Part shown: positions 35,240-47,832 of the stretch, in pieces
Layout of the letters: the number at the start of each line of letters is the position of its first letter
How positions within the stretch are numbered: the first letter of the stretch is position 1
Assembly (NCBI RefSeq): GCF_027409185.1
Contig: NC_084469.1
Span: forward strand, 102,301,835-102,365,834
Source: Cynocephalus volans
Lineage: Eukaryota; Chordata; Mammalia; Dermoptera; Cynocephalidae
Length of the DNA stretch: 64,000 nt
Reading direction: 5' to 3'
Notes under the pieces: model-generated
The model's input: only the letters and a program-made list of their open reading frames with translations
Databases searched by the model: none
What the model was told of the DNA's origin: nothing
Translations under genes and position numbers: made by a program

Positions 35240-36640
35240 TTAAGCTTAGTCAGTAAAAGGGGCACTGGAGGGACACTGCAAAAGGAAGGCAACTTCTCTT
35301 GCTGGATCCAGCTGGTGTATGAGTGATGGGGGTAAGGACATCTTGTGGTGTTTTGCCCATACCATGGACCCAGAACACCGAGTCCTTAGGTGATCTTGAA
35401 GCTCTGGCCCAGGCATCCATGACATACACATCTAGTGCTCAAAGGACTCCCATTAGGAGAGGGACCTTCAGCACATGTACCAACCAGCTTGACACTTTGT
35501 TTCCTGCGTCCCTCATGACACAGACACTGTGCACTCTAGGACATTTGCTGCATGTTGGCCCAACTCCCTCCGTGCACCCACCTACAATAAGCCTGTGCCT
35601 CAGAGGTTTCTTCCCCACAGCCCTCCAGATGTAGATAGTGAGTACCAGGCCATGCAACTGCAGTGGTACCCAAAATGCCATTGTGTATCTACCCACCATC
35701 TTCAGTTCCCTTGTGCCTTGGAGGTGTTTTTGTCACAACTCTCCCAAAGCAGACACTATGAATTCAAGGCTTCCAGTTTTCAGCGCTGCCCCAGCTTCTG
35801 CATGCTGCCCACCAACTGCACTCCCCCGTATCTCTGAGCATTGCTTTGTGCTTGACTGCTGGCTGTAGACCAGGTCAGGCCCAGAGTAACCCTGCAAACT
35901 TCACCACCTTCCAGTGGGCTAAAACTGTGGCCGACAGACCCTAACATGACTCCAGTGATCTCCACCTTCTGGTATTCATGCTCCTGAATAATGACCTCCC
36001 CCCGAATGTATGCAAGACCTCTGCTTTGTTTCTAGACAACAGAATATGGCAAATATGAAGGGATTTTGCAAATGTAATTTAGGCCCCAAATCACTTGGTT
36101 CTGAATTCATCAATGGGGAAAATATTTTAGTGATCTTGACTTAATCAGGTGAAAGTGTTTTAAGAGCACTAGGCCTTCCCTGAGGTTCAGACACTGACAG
36201 CTGGATGAATGAAGAACGTGGCGATGGGGCAAGAACTGCAGGTAACCTCTAGGAGCTGTGAGTTACAGCTGACAGAGAGCAGTTTAAGTCCTATAATTAA
36301 ATTTTAGCAATTATGTAAGTGTGGAAACAGATTCTTCCCTCCTTATGCGTGCCTAGTAAAGCAAGATGAGAATACAAACACCATGACTGCACTTGGTGAA
36401 ACCCTGAGCAGAGAGCCTATACATAAGCCGTATCTGGGCTCCTGACCCTGTGAGATAAGTGTATTGTTTTAAGCCACACTTGTCATAATCTTTTAGGCAG
36501 GAGTAGATAACAAATACACACATACTCTCTAATGATGTCTGAATTCCTTCCTGGGAAGGGGTAGGCTTTCTTTTCTGTCTGGCTGCTTTCACTTGAAATT
36601 TTGTGAAGTTAATCAACACTGCTGCACGTTCATTTGATTT
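35240..36640. other. No gene; possible old LTR fragments
   Basis: Short open frames on both strands at 35.3-35.9 kb shadow one another and lack family motifs. The 35.95-36.3 kb part resembles an old MaLR/MER LTR (GGGATTTTGCAAATGTAATTTAGG, TCTTGACTTAATCAGGTG), but the ends are unclear. Confidence 0.4.
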
Positions 36641-37240
36641 ATTCCTTCTATTTGGTACAGACTATTCCAGTAGCATAAGTACACCGTAATTTATCTATTC
36701 TTCTGATGATGCAGATTTGGGTTGTTTCTAATTTAGGGATTTTTCAAACAATACTGGTATAAAACGTATTTACTTTCATCTTGATAGGCATGTGCATGCA
36801 AATGTGTTATAGAGCCTACATATGCATATATTTAGTAGATACTGCCAATGGTTTTAAAGACAATTATCCCAACAAATTCCCCAACCAACAGTATGTACAC
36901 ATCCTTACCAAATTTATCTTCAGAAATCTCATCAATTATTTTACTATCTCCAGCTCTTTCATTAGGACCCCTAAGTGGCAAATAAAGATTACTTGGATAT
37001 GTCCAAGAAACCTGGCCACTTCAGAGCTTTCTGGCAGCCCACATTGAAAGGAGTTTTCTAGTCATTTACCTATAGAAGAGTCCAACCCCTTAGCTGTGTG
37101 TCTAAAAAAAGTCTCACAGGAATGGCTACTCTGAACATTCCCTCAGGGAGGCAGAGTTTGGGTGGGAGAAAGAACCCCAGTTGACCACAAAACCAATCAA
37201 AGTGGTTCTGACTCTCTGTTAGGGGCACAAACATTTGCTA
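36641..37240. other. No gene recognised; possible L1M fragment
   Basis: The part near 36670-36800 (GATTTGGGTTGTTTCTAATTTAGGG...) resembles a reversed old L1 3' region. The rest is unassigned. Confidence 0.35.
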
Positions 37241-37358
37241 AGGGCTGGCTGGTTAGCTCAGGTGGTTAGACCATGGTGTTGTAACACCAGGGTCAAGGAT
37301 TCAGATCCCTGTACTCGACTGCTGCCAAAAACAAACAAACAAACAAAAAAAACCAAAT
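37241..37358 (+). mobile_element. t-SINE monomer
   Basis: Single unit GGGCTGGCTGGTTAGCTCAGGTGG...CGACTGCTGCC with an AAAC-repeat tail. Confidence 0.87.
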
Positions 37359-37397
37359 TTGCTAAGATTGATAATTAACATAAGAGAACATTTATTT

Positions 37398-37562
37398 ATT
37401 TTTTATTTTTTTAATAAAGATGACTGGTAAGGGGATCTTAACCCTTGACTCGGTGTTGTCAGCACCAAGTGAGCTAACTGGCCATCCCTATATGAGATCC
37501 AAACCCGTGGCCTTGGTGTTATCAGCACCGCACTCTCTCGAGTGAGCTACGGGCCGGCCCGT
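37398..37562 (-). mobile_element. t-SINE dimer
   Basis: Reverse dimer, GATGACTGGTAAGGGGATC to GAGCTACGGGCCGGCCC. The duplication AGAGAACATTTA is on both sides. Confidence 0.88.
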
Positions 37563-37589
37563 GGAGAGAGAGAACATTTATAAAAAACT

Positions 37590-38610
37590 TATTTCCCAAT
37601 GCTTAGCCACTGGTTGTGATTAATTCCTTGAATTCATTATTCATGAAGTTAAAAAACATACATGCCTCTTCCTATTTTCCCTTGATTTACATCAATTGAG
37701 GACATTATCACTTATGTTTCCTGACAGCTTCATACTGAAGAATAGATTCTTCCTTCAGCTTTTTTCCCAGCCATAGAAAATAAGTCCAGTGTGAAACCTA
37801 GGGGAAGCTCTTGAAGCACTCCCACCTCCCCTAGAAATGTACTCAGCCAATTCATAAATCCCTTTCCCCACCTTCCACCCCCTTCCCTTTCAACGTGGCT
37901 AACTCTTACATCTTCTCTTTTTGGTCTCAGCTTGAAAAATCAGCTTTTTTCTTACCTTTCATTACTGCCATATAAAGATAAGAGAAAACTGTCCTCTACT
38001 TGACTTCCAGACCCTCATCAATTCATAATAATACACTTATTTGGTTGGTGTATTAGTCTGTTTCTGTTGCTTATAACATAAATTCCTGAAATTGGGGTGA
38101 TTTATAAATAAAACAAAATTTATTGCTTACAGTTTCTGAGGCTGGCAAGTCCAAAGTTCAGGGAACACATCTGGTGAAGGCCTTCCCTGGCGGTGGCTTT
38201 AGCGACACAGGGTATCACATTGTAAGATGGTAGAAGCAGAGAGAGAGAGAGAGAGAAACTCTCATGTGCTCTCCTTTTAAAGCCCTCAGAGGCATGCCCA
38301 TGACCACCATTATCAATCCATTCATTAGGGCATGATCCTCAGAATCTTAACACCTCTTCAAGGCCCCACCATTCAATTACCACAATAGGATTTCCCAGTC
38401 TCTTAACAGTCACAGTGGGGATCAAGCTTCTAATACATAAAACTTGGGGACACAATTCAATCCCTTATCAGTTGGCTAGATGACAGTCTGCTCCATTACC
38501 TTATAAGTTCCCTAAGAATACCCTTTGTTTAAATTTTTTCACTATGCCTTAATCAACCACTCAAGCACTAAGTGCACTATATCCTCTAGTAAATGAAGAC
38601 ATGAGGGAAT
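37590..38610 (-). other. Unit D, part 2: copy of ZNF intron 1, split by an LTR
   Basis: 37660-38048 and 38471-38610 align with gene A intron 1 at about 17.28-17.42 and 18.28-18.60 kb (TTTCCTG(A/T)CAG, CTTTCAAC, GGTCTCAGCTT, CTATGCCTTAATCAACCA). It lacks the ERVL-type LTR of gene A and has its own solo LTR at 38.05 kb. No exons are present. Confidence 0.65.
38049..38470 (-). mobile_element. MaLR-type solo LTR in unit D
   Basis: TGTATTAGTCTGTTTCTG at the left, CAATCCCTTATCA at the right, flanked by GTTGG (38044-38048 and 38471-38475). Gene A's paralogous sequence near 18.48 kb has no LTR, so it is an independent empty site. Confidence 0.9.
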
Positions 38611-38728
38611 TACTTTATTCTCTCCATTTTACCATCTTCAGAACTCTTGAATTGCTTCATTCATCTTCTATTCTATGATACTGATCTAAGTCTAGGTTAC
38701 CTAATCTCCTTAAAAACTTAATCACTGT

Positions 38729-38900
38729 AGGGTCGACCCCGTGGCTCACTCGGGAGAGTGCGGCGCTGGGAGTGCAGTGGCACCACCGCCGCAGGTTCGG
38801 ATCCTATATAGGGATGGCCGGTGTGCTCACTGGCTGAGCACAGTGTGGGCAACACCAAGCCAAGGGTTGCGATCCCCTTGCTGGTCACACACACACAAAA
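38729..38900 (+). mobile_element. t-SINE dimer
   Basis: GGGTCGACCCCGTGGCTCACTCGG to TTGCTGGTCACACACACAC. The duplication CTTAATCACTGTA is exact on both sides. Confidence 0.9.
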
Positions 38901-38999
38901 AAGCTTAATCACTGTAAGCTTCTATCTTGGCCCCATGCCATCACTCTCAACTTCCCTGAACTCCATTCTCAAACTAGGAGTTGGTGGGTTCAATTTAAG

Positions 39000-41900
39000 T
39001 TGGAAACAGGTTCAAATCACAATGCCAGAAAGGAAAAGTACAGAACAATGTCTCTCATGAACTTAAGATGCAATCATTCTCAACAAAATAAGCTAATCAA
39101 AATGAACAATGTATAAAGAGAATTGTACACCACCACCAAATGGGTTTTATCCAAGGTATAAAAGCTGGCTTAATATTTGAAAATCAATAATGTAATCCAT
39201 CACATAACATACTAAAGAAGAAAAATCACATGATCATATCAATAGATGGAGAAAAAGCATTTGATAAAACAGAAACTCATTAATGATGAAAACTTTCAGG
39301 AAATTAGGAACTGAAGTATACTTCAACTTCAGAAAGAATATCTACAAAAAAACTATACTTAACAGCGACAAACTCCAAGCTTCCCCATTAACATCAAGAA
39401 CAAAGCAAGGATGTCCCCTCTCACCACAGCTTCTCAGCATCCTACTGGAATCTTAGCAAATACAATAAGACAAAAAAAAAAAAAATGAAAAGAAGTGGTA
39501 TGTGGAATGGGAAAGAAGAACTGTGTTTGTGTGCAGATTACATGATTGTCTATGCAGAAAATTCAAAAGAACCATCAAAAAAATCTTGAAACTAACAAGT
39601 GATTACAGCAAGGTTAGAGAATTCGAGATTATAATACAAAAGTTAACAGCTTTCATATATACCAGAAATGAAAAAGTGAAATTTGAAAAAAAGAATACAA
39701 TAACAGTTATACTGACATCACTCAAAATGAAATATTTAGGTATAAATCCAACAATATATAAAAGAACTATAAGAGAATAACTGCAAATCTGATTAACAAA
39801 ATCAAGAAATCAAGGATAGAAGTAAATAAATGAAGAGATATTCCATGTTCATGTATAGAAGGATGTCAGTTCTTCCAACTGGGTCTCTACATTCATGCAA
39901 TCCCCATCAAAACCCCAACAAGTTATTTTTTGGATACCAACAACTTGATTTTAAAGTTCAGGTGGAGAAGCAAAACACCCAGAACAGTAAACATAATGTT
40001 AAAGGAGAACAACACACTTGGAGGACTGACAGCTCCTGACTCCATGACTTATTATAAAGCTACAGTAATGGAGACAGTGTGACATTGGCAAAAGAACAAA
40101 TAGATAAATGGAACAGAATAGAGAGGCCAGAAATAGATTTACACAAATGAAATCAACCTTTTTTTTTTTTTTAATCAACTTATCTTTGAGAAAGGAGTAA
40201 GCCAATACAATAAACAAATATGGCTCTTTTAACAAATGGTACTGGAACAACTGGATAAACAAATGCAAAATAATAAATATTGACAAATGCCTTACACTGA
40301 TCCCAAAAATTAATTCAAACTGCTTCACAGACCTACATGTAATGAACAATATAAAAACCCAAGAACATAAAAGAAAACCTGGAAGACTTTGGATATGGTG
40401 ATAACTTTTTAGATACAACATGAACTGAAAGTCATTAAAATTAAAAATTTCTGCTCTGTGAAAGATACCATCAAGAGAATGAAAAGACTTGCCACGCACT
40501 AGGAGAAAATATTTGCAAAAGATATTTGATGATGGCCTGTCAGCCAAAACACACAAAGAACTCTTAAAAATTCAATAATAAGAAAATGTACAACATGATT
40601 AAAAAGGGTAAAAGACAGGCATCTTACTATGAAGGACATATAGATGGCAAATAAGCACATGAAAACATGACCCACATCATATATCATCCAGAAAACAGAA
40701 ATCAAAACAACAGTGATATACCACTTCTCACCTATTGCAATGGCCAAATCCAGAAAACTGATAACACCAAACGCTGTTGAAGATTTGGAATAAGAGAAAC
40801 TCTCACTTACTGCTGGTGGGAATGCAAAATGGTAAAGCTTACTTCTCTGGAAGACAGTTTGGCAATTTCTTACATAAGCAAATGTATTACCAGTCTCTAG
40901 AGATTGCATTTGCTGTGGATTGACTGAATTGTATCCTCCAAAGTCCATAAATTAGAAGCTTATTCCAACTGTTAACTGTTGAGGGTGGGAAATTCTATTA
41001 TGGTAATTGAAAGGTGGGGCCTTGAAGAGGTGATTGGAGTGTACAGCAATGCCATAGTGAATCGGTTAATAAAGGTGGTCATGGGCATGGTTCTGAGGAC
41101 TTTAAAAGGAGAGCACGAGTCTCTCTCTCTGATCTGCCATTTTCTGCCATGTGAGACCTCTGCATTGATGTAAAGCTACCACCAAAGTAAACTCTCACCA
41201 GATGTGTTCCCTGGACTTTGGACTTCCCAGTCTCAGAAACTGTAAGCAGTCAATTTCATTTGCTCATAAATCACCCAGTTCCAGGTATTGTGTTATAAGC
41301 AACAGAAATGAACTAATACATCACTCCATGTTATTTACCCAAAGAAGTAAAGTGCCCACAAAAACCTGTACACAGGTATTTTTATCAGAATTACTCACAA
41401 CTGCCAAAACTTGGAAGAAATCAAGATGTGCTTTAATAAATGAATGGCTATAAAGTGTGATATATCCAGACAATAAAACATTAAAACAGCTCTAAAAAGA
41501 AAATAGGCTATCATGCCATGGAAAGATATGGAGGGAAGTTAAATGCATATTACTGAAGGAAAGAAGTCAATCTAAAAAGGCAAAATATTGTGTAATTCCA
41601 AGTACATGGCATTCTGGAAAAGGTAAAAGCATGGAGACAGTAAAGGTCAGTGGTTGCCCAGAGTTACGATACAGAGAGGGATGAATTTTTAGATCAATGA
41701 AAACACGATGCATGATACTATATTGGTGAGTACAGGCCAGTATACATTTCTCCAAAACAACAGAATGAACAACACTACGAGTGAACCTTAACATAAACGA
41801 TGGACTTTGGGTGACAATGATGTATTGATATTGATTCATCAATTACAACAGATGTATAAATCGGTGGGTGGTGTTGATAATGGGGAAGGCTAAATAGTAT

Positions 41901-42000
41901 ATGTGGGGCAGAGATTATATATCTCTGCATCTTCCTTCTCTATTTGGCTACAAAGCTAAAACTGCTCCAATTAAACAAATCCTTCAAAAATATTTAAAGA
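39000..42000 (+). mobile_element. Old LINE-1 ORF2 3' part and 3'UTR, split by an LTR
   Basis: Broken ORF2 reverse-transcriptase sequence (AAGGATGTCCCCTCTCACCAC near 39405; LKMKYLGINPTIYK near 39730). The C-terminal end and 3'UTR continue after the LTR at 40.91-41.32 kb (ATTACTCACAACTGCCAAAACTTGG; GGCATTCTGGAAAAGG). No intact frame. It lies 3' of gene B. Confidence 0.85.
40911..41320 (+). mobile_element. MaLR-type LTR nested in L1
   Basis: TGCTGTGGATTGACTG at the left, ATGAACTAATACA at the right, with the CTCACCAGATG and GACTTCCCAGTCTC blocks of this LTR class. I could not confirm a flanking duplication; both ends are diverged. Confidence 0.75.
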
Positions 42001-42599
42001 AATGTATTATATCCACTCCCCTAACCTGTTGTTGACCCACCATAGGTAGACTTGGTGAGCAGTATATGCAGTCAACAGGTTATGGTCTTCACAACGACCA
42101 GGTCAATGCAACTGGAGAATCCAGGTGGCTAAAGTAAAACAAAATCTGAATCTATTAGGCTAATGTTTGGCTAGGTTGCAACTTAAAAGGTATAGCAACT
42201 TGAGTGAACTGGCTTGGCTATTATGGGAAAGACACAATGTAACCAGGAATGGCCAGAGCAAACTCCAAAATATTCAAAAAAGATCTATACAACCATGTCT
42301 CCGAAAGAACATCATAGGATTTCAGAACTCAGGGACGCACTTCCCATATTCTCTACATTCATACTTGAGTTAAGCTATATTGATTACAGATAAAGGACAA
42401 TCAAATGGAAAAAATGATTGTCAACATTTACTTACGTTCATAAAGATTTCTTCACTCTTAGTTTGCAAATGAACTTTATTGAGCAGAACTACAATTTTCC
42501 GATGTAACTTTCATTAATAGGGTTTCTCTGTACTGCAAGATGTTACTTATTTAGCAACACCTGAAATAATAACAGCTTTCCATGCATAATTCAACTGCC

Positions 42600-43236
42600 C
42601 CTTTAAAAACCTTCTGTACAAACAGGGTTACATTTTGTGGTACTAGGGGTTAGGTGTTCAAAGTGAAAATTCAGGGGGGACATCATCCAGGCAATGCCAT
42701 TTAAGTCAGAGGTCTCTCTTGACTGTGAGTTCACAGAGACATATAATGTTTGTGGAATGAAGGAAGGTCTTCTCATTTTCTTTACATTCACTCTAGTGAG
42801 TTATGATGAATAAAGGAAGTCTTGAGGATCCAGTAGTCTTCTCCACATTCCTTACTAACAGGGATTTCACCATTGTAAATAACTTACTTGTCCATAAACA
42901 CCTGAAATATTTAGCGAGGGTGTTCCCACATTCCTGACTTTCATAGGATTTCTCTCTAGTATGAGTTCATTGATGTATTTGAAGTGAACTGGGACAACTA
43001 AGGGATTTTCTACATTTTCTATGTTCATAGGACTTCATAGGAATACCTGGAGGCTGCATGTTTGTAACACAGGTGTGGTTTCTCTCCAGTGTAACTTCTT
43101 TCCTGTACTTGAAGTGAACTGGAATAAGTGAAGGCTTAGGCACATTGTTTCCACTCATATAGTTTTTCTCCAGTGCAGGACCACATGGGAATATTAAGGA
43201 ATGTGTTATAAAGGACGTCCCACATTCTTTACATAC
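42600..43236 (-). pseudogene. Decayed zinc fingers 3' of gene B's stop codon
   Basis: Directly after the TAG that ends gene B the same frame continues VCKECGTSFITHS, then degenerate finger pieces (YEHRKCRKSLSCPSSLQIHQ, then a stop and THTREKSYESQECGN). Only scattered Cys and His ligands and TREK-type linkers survive. The ancestral array was thus several fingers longer, and this tail has been released from selection. It is now 3'UTR or flank. Confidence 0.8.
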
Positions 43237-44757
43237 CTATGGTTTTTGAATACTGTGAGTTTGTATGTGATTATTAAGACTTGAGAACTGTGTAAATACT
43301 TTCCCACATATCTCACACTCTAAGGGCTTCTGTCCAGTGTGAGTTCTCTGATGTACAGAAAGGTTTGAAAAATATGTAAATGCTTTCCCACACATCTTAC
43401 ACTCAAAGGGCTTCTCTCCAGTGTGAGTTCTTATATGCTCAATAAGACCAAAGTTTGTAGTAAAGGTTTTTCCACATTCTTTACATTCATAGGGCTTCTC
43501 ACCACTGTGAGTTCGTGCATGTTTAGCAAGACCTGAGGACTGAGTGAAGGACTTCCCACATTCCTCACACGCATAGGGTTTCTCTCCAGTGTGAGTTCTT
43601 ACGTGTATAGTTAGGTTTGAAGAAAATGAGAAGGCTTTCCCACATTCCTTACATTCATAGGGTTTCTCTCCAGTGTGAATCCTTACATGAGTACGTAGAG
43701 TTGAGGAAAAAAGGAAGGCTTTCCCACAGTCCTTACATTTATATGGTTTTATTCCAGTGTGAATTAGAAAGTGATTATTAAGGTACGATGAATATTTAAA
43801 AGATTTTCTGCACACCTTACATTCAAAAGGCTCCCATGTGTGAGTTTTTAGATGTACAGTTAGTAGATAAAACGTAGTGCAGGCTTTCCCGCATTCCTTA
43901 CATTCATAGGGCTTCTCTCTAGCATATGTTTGCACACGTTTAGTAAGATTTGAGTGCTCAGTGAAAGCATTCCCACGTTCCTTATATTCATAGGGCTTCT
44001 CTCCCATGTGTGTTTGTACATGTTTAGTAAGATTTGAGTGGTCAATAAAGGCTTTTCCACATTTCTTACACTCAAAGGGTTTATCTCCAGTGTGTGTTCG
44101 TACATGTTTAGAAAGGCCTGAGCACCGAGTGAATGCTCTTCCACATTCCTTACATTCATAGGGTTTCTCTCCAGTATGGATTCTTATATGTTCAGTTAGG
44201 CTTGAAGAAATAGTGAAGGACTTCCCACATTCCTGACATTCATAGGGTTTCTCCCCAGTGTGGGTTCGCACGTGATTATTTAGGTGTGAGGAATATCTAA
44301 AGACTTTCCCACATTCCTTACATTCATAGGGCTTTTTTACAGTACTTATTAGAGCAGGCACAGAATGGCTTGTGGTGTGTGAAAAAGCCCTCCCACATTG
44401 CTTCCATTTGTATAGTTTTTCCCCACTTTGAGTTGTCCTATGTGCCTGAAGGTGTGACTTGTTAAGGAACGCTTTCCCAAAGTCACTGCATTCAAAGGAT
44501 TTGTCAGGCATGTACGTGCTCTGGGAAACAACATCTGGAGTAAGGCTAAAGGTTTTTTCACAGTGATTCAACATGGAAAGTTTTTCTCCCACAGAGGTTT
44601 TCTTGTGCAGATTAGGAAAGTCTTTTCCATACTGGTTACAGTCACAAGTATTCCTTGTATTTTGAGTTCTCGTGTGTGTCTTAAGGCATGAGTGTTCACT
44701 GGCGGTTTCTCCACATTGCTTACAGTCATAGAGTTCCCCTCCATGGTGGCTTCCTGC
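43237..44757 (-). CDS. Gene B, terminal exon: 12-finger C2H2 array of a KRAB-ZNF protein
   Basis: Last exon of a predicted 613-residue KRAB zinc-finger protein, a presumed nuclear DNA-binding repressor acting through TRIM28. The acceptor is CGTCAACAG, with phase 0 entry [12 protein letters not shown]. An N-terminal spacer like gene A's holds relics (ECSDFGKAF... has lost a Cys). It is followed by four intact fingers, one finger with all four zinc ligands replaced ([10 protein letters not shown]...KRVQTY), and eight more intact fingers, joined mainly by TGEKPYE linkers. One linker is shortened (THTWEPFEC), and one finger has Cys in place of the core Phe (GKACTTF). The frame stays open for 507 codons. 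It ends HSIQKP-TAG inside a linker, with decayed fingers beyond. The symbol is unknown; the ZNF177/ZNF266/ZNF560 group is the likeliest relative. Confidence 0.95.
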   Translation of the reverse strand, partial: AGSHHGGELYDCKQCGETASEHSCLKTHTRTQNTRNTCDCNQYGKDFPNLHKKTSVGEKLSMLNHCEKTFSLTPDVVSQSTYMPDKSFECSDFGKAFLNKSHLQAHRTTQSGEKLYKWKQCGRAFSHTTSHSVPALISTVKKPYECKECGKVFRYSSHLNNHVRTHTGEKPYECQECGKSFTISSSLTEHIRIHTGEKPYECKECGRAFTRCSGLSKHVRTHTGDKPFECKKCGKAFIDHSNLTKHVQTHMGEKPYEYKERGNAFTEHSNLTKRVQTYAREKPYECKECGKACTTFYLLTVHLKTHTWEPFECKVCRKSFKYSSYLNNHFLIHTGIKPYKCKDCGKAFLFSSTLRTHVRIHTGEKPYECKECGKAFSFSSNLTIHVRTHTGEKPYACEECGKSFTQSSGLAKHARTHSGEKPYECKECGKTFTTNFGLIEHIRTHTGEKPFECKMCGKAFTYFSNLSVHQRTHTGQKPLECEICGKVFTQFSSLNNHIQTHSIQKP

Positions 44758-45180
44758 CTGTTGACGAAGGCATAGATGATGATTACAGCATTTTTTAGAG
44801 TTTTTAATAGATTCCCCCATTTGAAGACAGAAACATTATTACAATGTTTATGACTTTTTCCATTGTCATTGTATGCATACAGTTCCTGCTCTGTGGATTT
44901 CTTTTTAAGATGAATAAAGAAACCCTACAGTAAGAATCCTGTGCCATCTGCTCTAACTTTAAGTTTCTTCCATATTTTCAACAGTTTAAAAAGACCTTAA
45001 TACCTAGTTACATAGGTTAGTTTATCCCTAAATTCATCATATTCAGAATATCCCTCTGGAGACATTCCTCCTTCTTGGGTAAACACTACTCTCAAATCTC
45101 ATAGGTGCTGATTTTCCATAATGGAATTCCCCAGTATTTTCTGAGTGTGGTCAATAAGAAATCTCCCTTGTTAAGCTTAC

Positions 45181-45257
45181 CAATTGTATCCCATTTGTTG
45201 TTTTTAACCGAATAATATCCTGCCGAAGTGCTGACCCTTTGTTTTTAAGTTGCCATT
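45181..45257 (-). CDS. Gene B, linker exon
   Basis: 77-bp exon between acceptor TTACTTCAG and donor CAATTG/GTAAGC. With the carried G it reads EWQLKNKGSALRQDIIRLKT then TNGIQL and leaves phase 0. It is homologous to the gene A exon at 10175-10257 (SAL(R/Q)Q(D/E), NGI). Confidence 0.85.
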
Positions 45258-45682
45258 CTGAAGTAAAACAGAAAAAAAATAAAGGTTTGCACAACAAAAG
45301 GTTAAGTAACTTAAAAATGATAAAGTTCATTTGTGTTTGTTTTCATATTAAATATGTTAAAAAATAAATCAAAGATAATTTTGGGCACTTTGGCTATGTC
45401 TAGAATTTGGGAATCACAACAACATTGGTTCTAAATTTTCTAATTTTTTTTTAACAGTTTATTCTATACAAATTAAATGTGATGATGAACAAAAAAATCA
45501 CTATTCTTAGGAAAGGGAAGTAGGAATATTCTGCACAAAGGGCATTACAGTTTAATGCAATCACAGAAAAAAGTCTCGGTAGATGAAATATGGAAAGTTG
45601 AAGATATTCTAAAACTTCTGAGTCTAAGGGTGTCATCTTCTGTGACAAAGTACATATTAAAAAGTTTCCTCATTATACTTCC

Positions 45683-46055
45683 TCTCATGGTTTAAATGTC
45701 CACTCTAAAATTCACATTGAAAGTTAATTGCCATTATCATAGTATTAAGAGGTGGGACCATCAAGTGGTGATTAAGCTGTAAGAACTCCACTATCATAAA
45801 CAGAGGAATGTGTTTATCAAGGGAGCTGGTTGTTATAAAAGCAATTTCTGCCCTCTCTTGCTCACTAACTGTCTGGCCCTTCCCCCTTCCACCATGGGAT
45901 GATGCAGCACAAAGGCCTACATCACATGCTGGCAGCAAAGCTCTTGGGCTTTCTGGCCTCCAGAACTATAAGCCAAGTAAACTTCTATTGTTTATAAATT
46001 GGGTAGTTTCCGGTTTCAGGTATATCGTTATAGCAACACAAAACGCACTAAGATA
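45683..46055 (+). mobile_element. MaLR-type solo LTR in intron 3 of gene B
   Basis: Starts TCTCATGGTTTAAATG and ends GCACTAAGATA, flanked by CTTCC (45678-45682 and 46056-46060). It lies antisense to the gene and only 55 bp beyond the KRAB B donor. Gene A has no LTR at this place. Confidence 0.8.
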
Positions 46056-46110
46056 CTTCCAAACATACTAAACTTATAACTGACCAGAAATGGTCTTCAC
46101 CAACACTGAC

Positions 46111-46194
46111 CTTGGAGAACTCTCTTCTGCACTGTCCTCAACTCTTTTTCTTCCTCCAGCCAAGAGATCAGGCTGGGTTTGAACAGCTGGTATC
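46111..46194 (-). CDS. Gene B, KRAB B-box exon
   Basis: 84-bp exon, acceptor TATGTACAG, donor CCAAG/GTCAGTG. With the carried G it reads GYQLFKPSLISWLEEEKELR then TVQKRVLQ, a standard B box. The donor (GTCAGT) is weaker than gene A's GTGAGT, which could allow skipping. Exit is phase 1. Confidence 0.9.
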
Positions 46195-46771
46195 CTGTAC
46201 ATAGGGAAAGACACATCAGTGGAAGAGGCTTATGGACGACAAGACAAATGTACCCTGGAAACAGGAATTACATTTCTGAAAAAAACTGTGAAATTATTTC
46301 AAAAAATTTCAAAATGTAAATAACCAATGTCTTTTGGGGGCAGAAAGATGAGTTATCTCTGACCCTGGTATGTATATCTAGGCTTAACTACACATTTAAA
46401 AACCACTAAGAGTTTTATTCAAATAGGAAATAATTGAAGTATAATAACAAATCTTCATTCTCATGGGAAACTACTACCCAGTAATTCTCAACTTTAGAGT
46501 GAATCAGATTCATCTGCAGGGCTTGTTAAAGCACAAATGACAAGGCCTCAAGAGCAGACTTTTTAACTCAGTATGTCAATATAGGAATGTGAGAATGTGC
46601 ACTTCAAATAGAGTGACAGTGATGCTACTGATCCTGGGACCACATTTGCAAACTATTACACTAGATTAAAACCCACTAGTGCAGTAACTATGTCTCTGTT
46701 ATTTCCCATCTATTCAGATTTGACATCATCAATCCTGTGACACAATAAGTACATAATATGTACCTGTTTCA

Positions 46772-46927
<156 letters not shown>

Positions 46928-47470
46928 CTAAATCATCATACACATGCTGGGTTGAGCCATTGTCTACCCCAAAAGTTCAATGTTCTTAGGCATTCTTCCC
47001 TATCAACACTCACTCACTGTCGATCTCCTCCAGTGTATACGGCTTTTTTTTTTTTTTCAGTCATATGGCTTTAATGGTACTTCTTACACATGAACTTATC
47101 TCACCACAACTGGACTGGGAGCTCTTCTCGTCTTATTTTCCTTTATGACAGCACATTCTTGAGCACATTAAAATATTTCATAAACTGTAATGTATGAATA
47201 AACTCCTTGAGGAAAGAAGCACTTTCATCTTCCTGATCATGTGTTAGAGAACTAAGCTAAATAAGAAACATGCACTTGGCACCATGAGGGTCAAAATAAT
47301 GTAATTACTGAAATACTGTGATGATTCTCAAAACAGTACCTAACCAATGTAGAGGGTCCACTCCCTGAAAACATTCAACTAGAAACTCTGTCCACGAGTG
47401 TGGCTTTATTTGCTTTCAGGAACTGAAGATATGTCCACCTAGAGGAAAATGTGTCAACCTTATGGATGCA

Positions 47471-47801
47471 AGTACAGTCATCCCTCATTATCCACTGGGG
47501 ATTAGTTTCAGGAACCCCCTGAAGATACCAAAATCTGCAGATGCTCAAGTCCCTTATATAAAATGACATAGTATCTGCATATAACCTACAAACATCACAC
47601 CGTATACTTAAAATCTTCTCTGAATTACTTATACTACTCAGTACAATGTAAATAGTTGTTATACTGTATTGGGTTTTTATTGGTATTATTTTTATTGGGT
47701 TGTTTTTTTTTTAAACATTTTCAATTGACTGAATATTTTCAAGGTTGGTTGACTCTGCAGATATGAAATACACAGATACAGAGGGCTGGCTGACTGTACG
47801 T
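47471..47801. mobile_element. Tigger/pogo-type non-autonomous DNA transposon
   Basis: Terminal inverted repeats: CAGTCATCCCTCATTATCCACTG at one end, ACAGAGGGCTGGCTGACTG at the other, flanked by TA dinucleotides as usual for Tc1/mariner-pogo elements. Gene A has the empty site (GGATGCAAGGTTATC... at about 12460), so it inserted in unit B only. Confidence 0.78.
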
Positions 47802-47832
47802 AATTTTTTAGAAAAATATACTTGTAGCATAC

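Noticed and set aside
39502-39780. 92-codon lysine-rich frame as a gene
   Set aside because: It is L1 ORF2 reverse-transcriptase sequence (LKMKYLGINP).
40499-40948. 149-codon minus-strand frame
   Set aside because: Antisense to old L1 ORF2 sequence.
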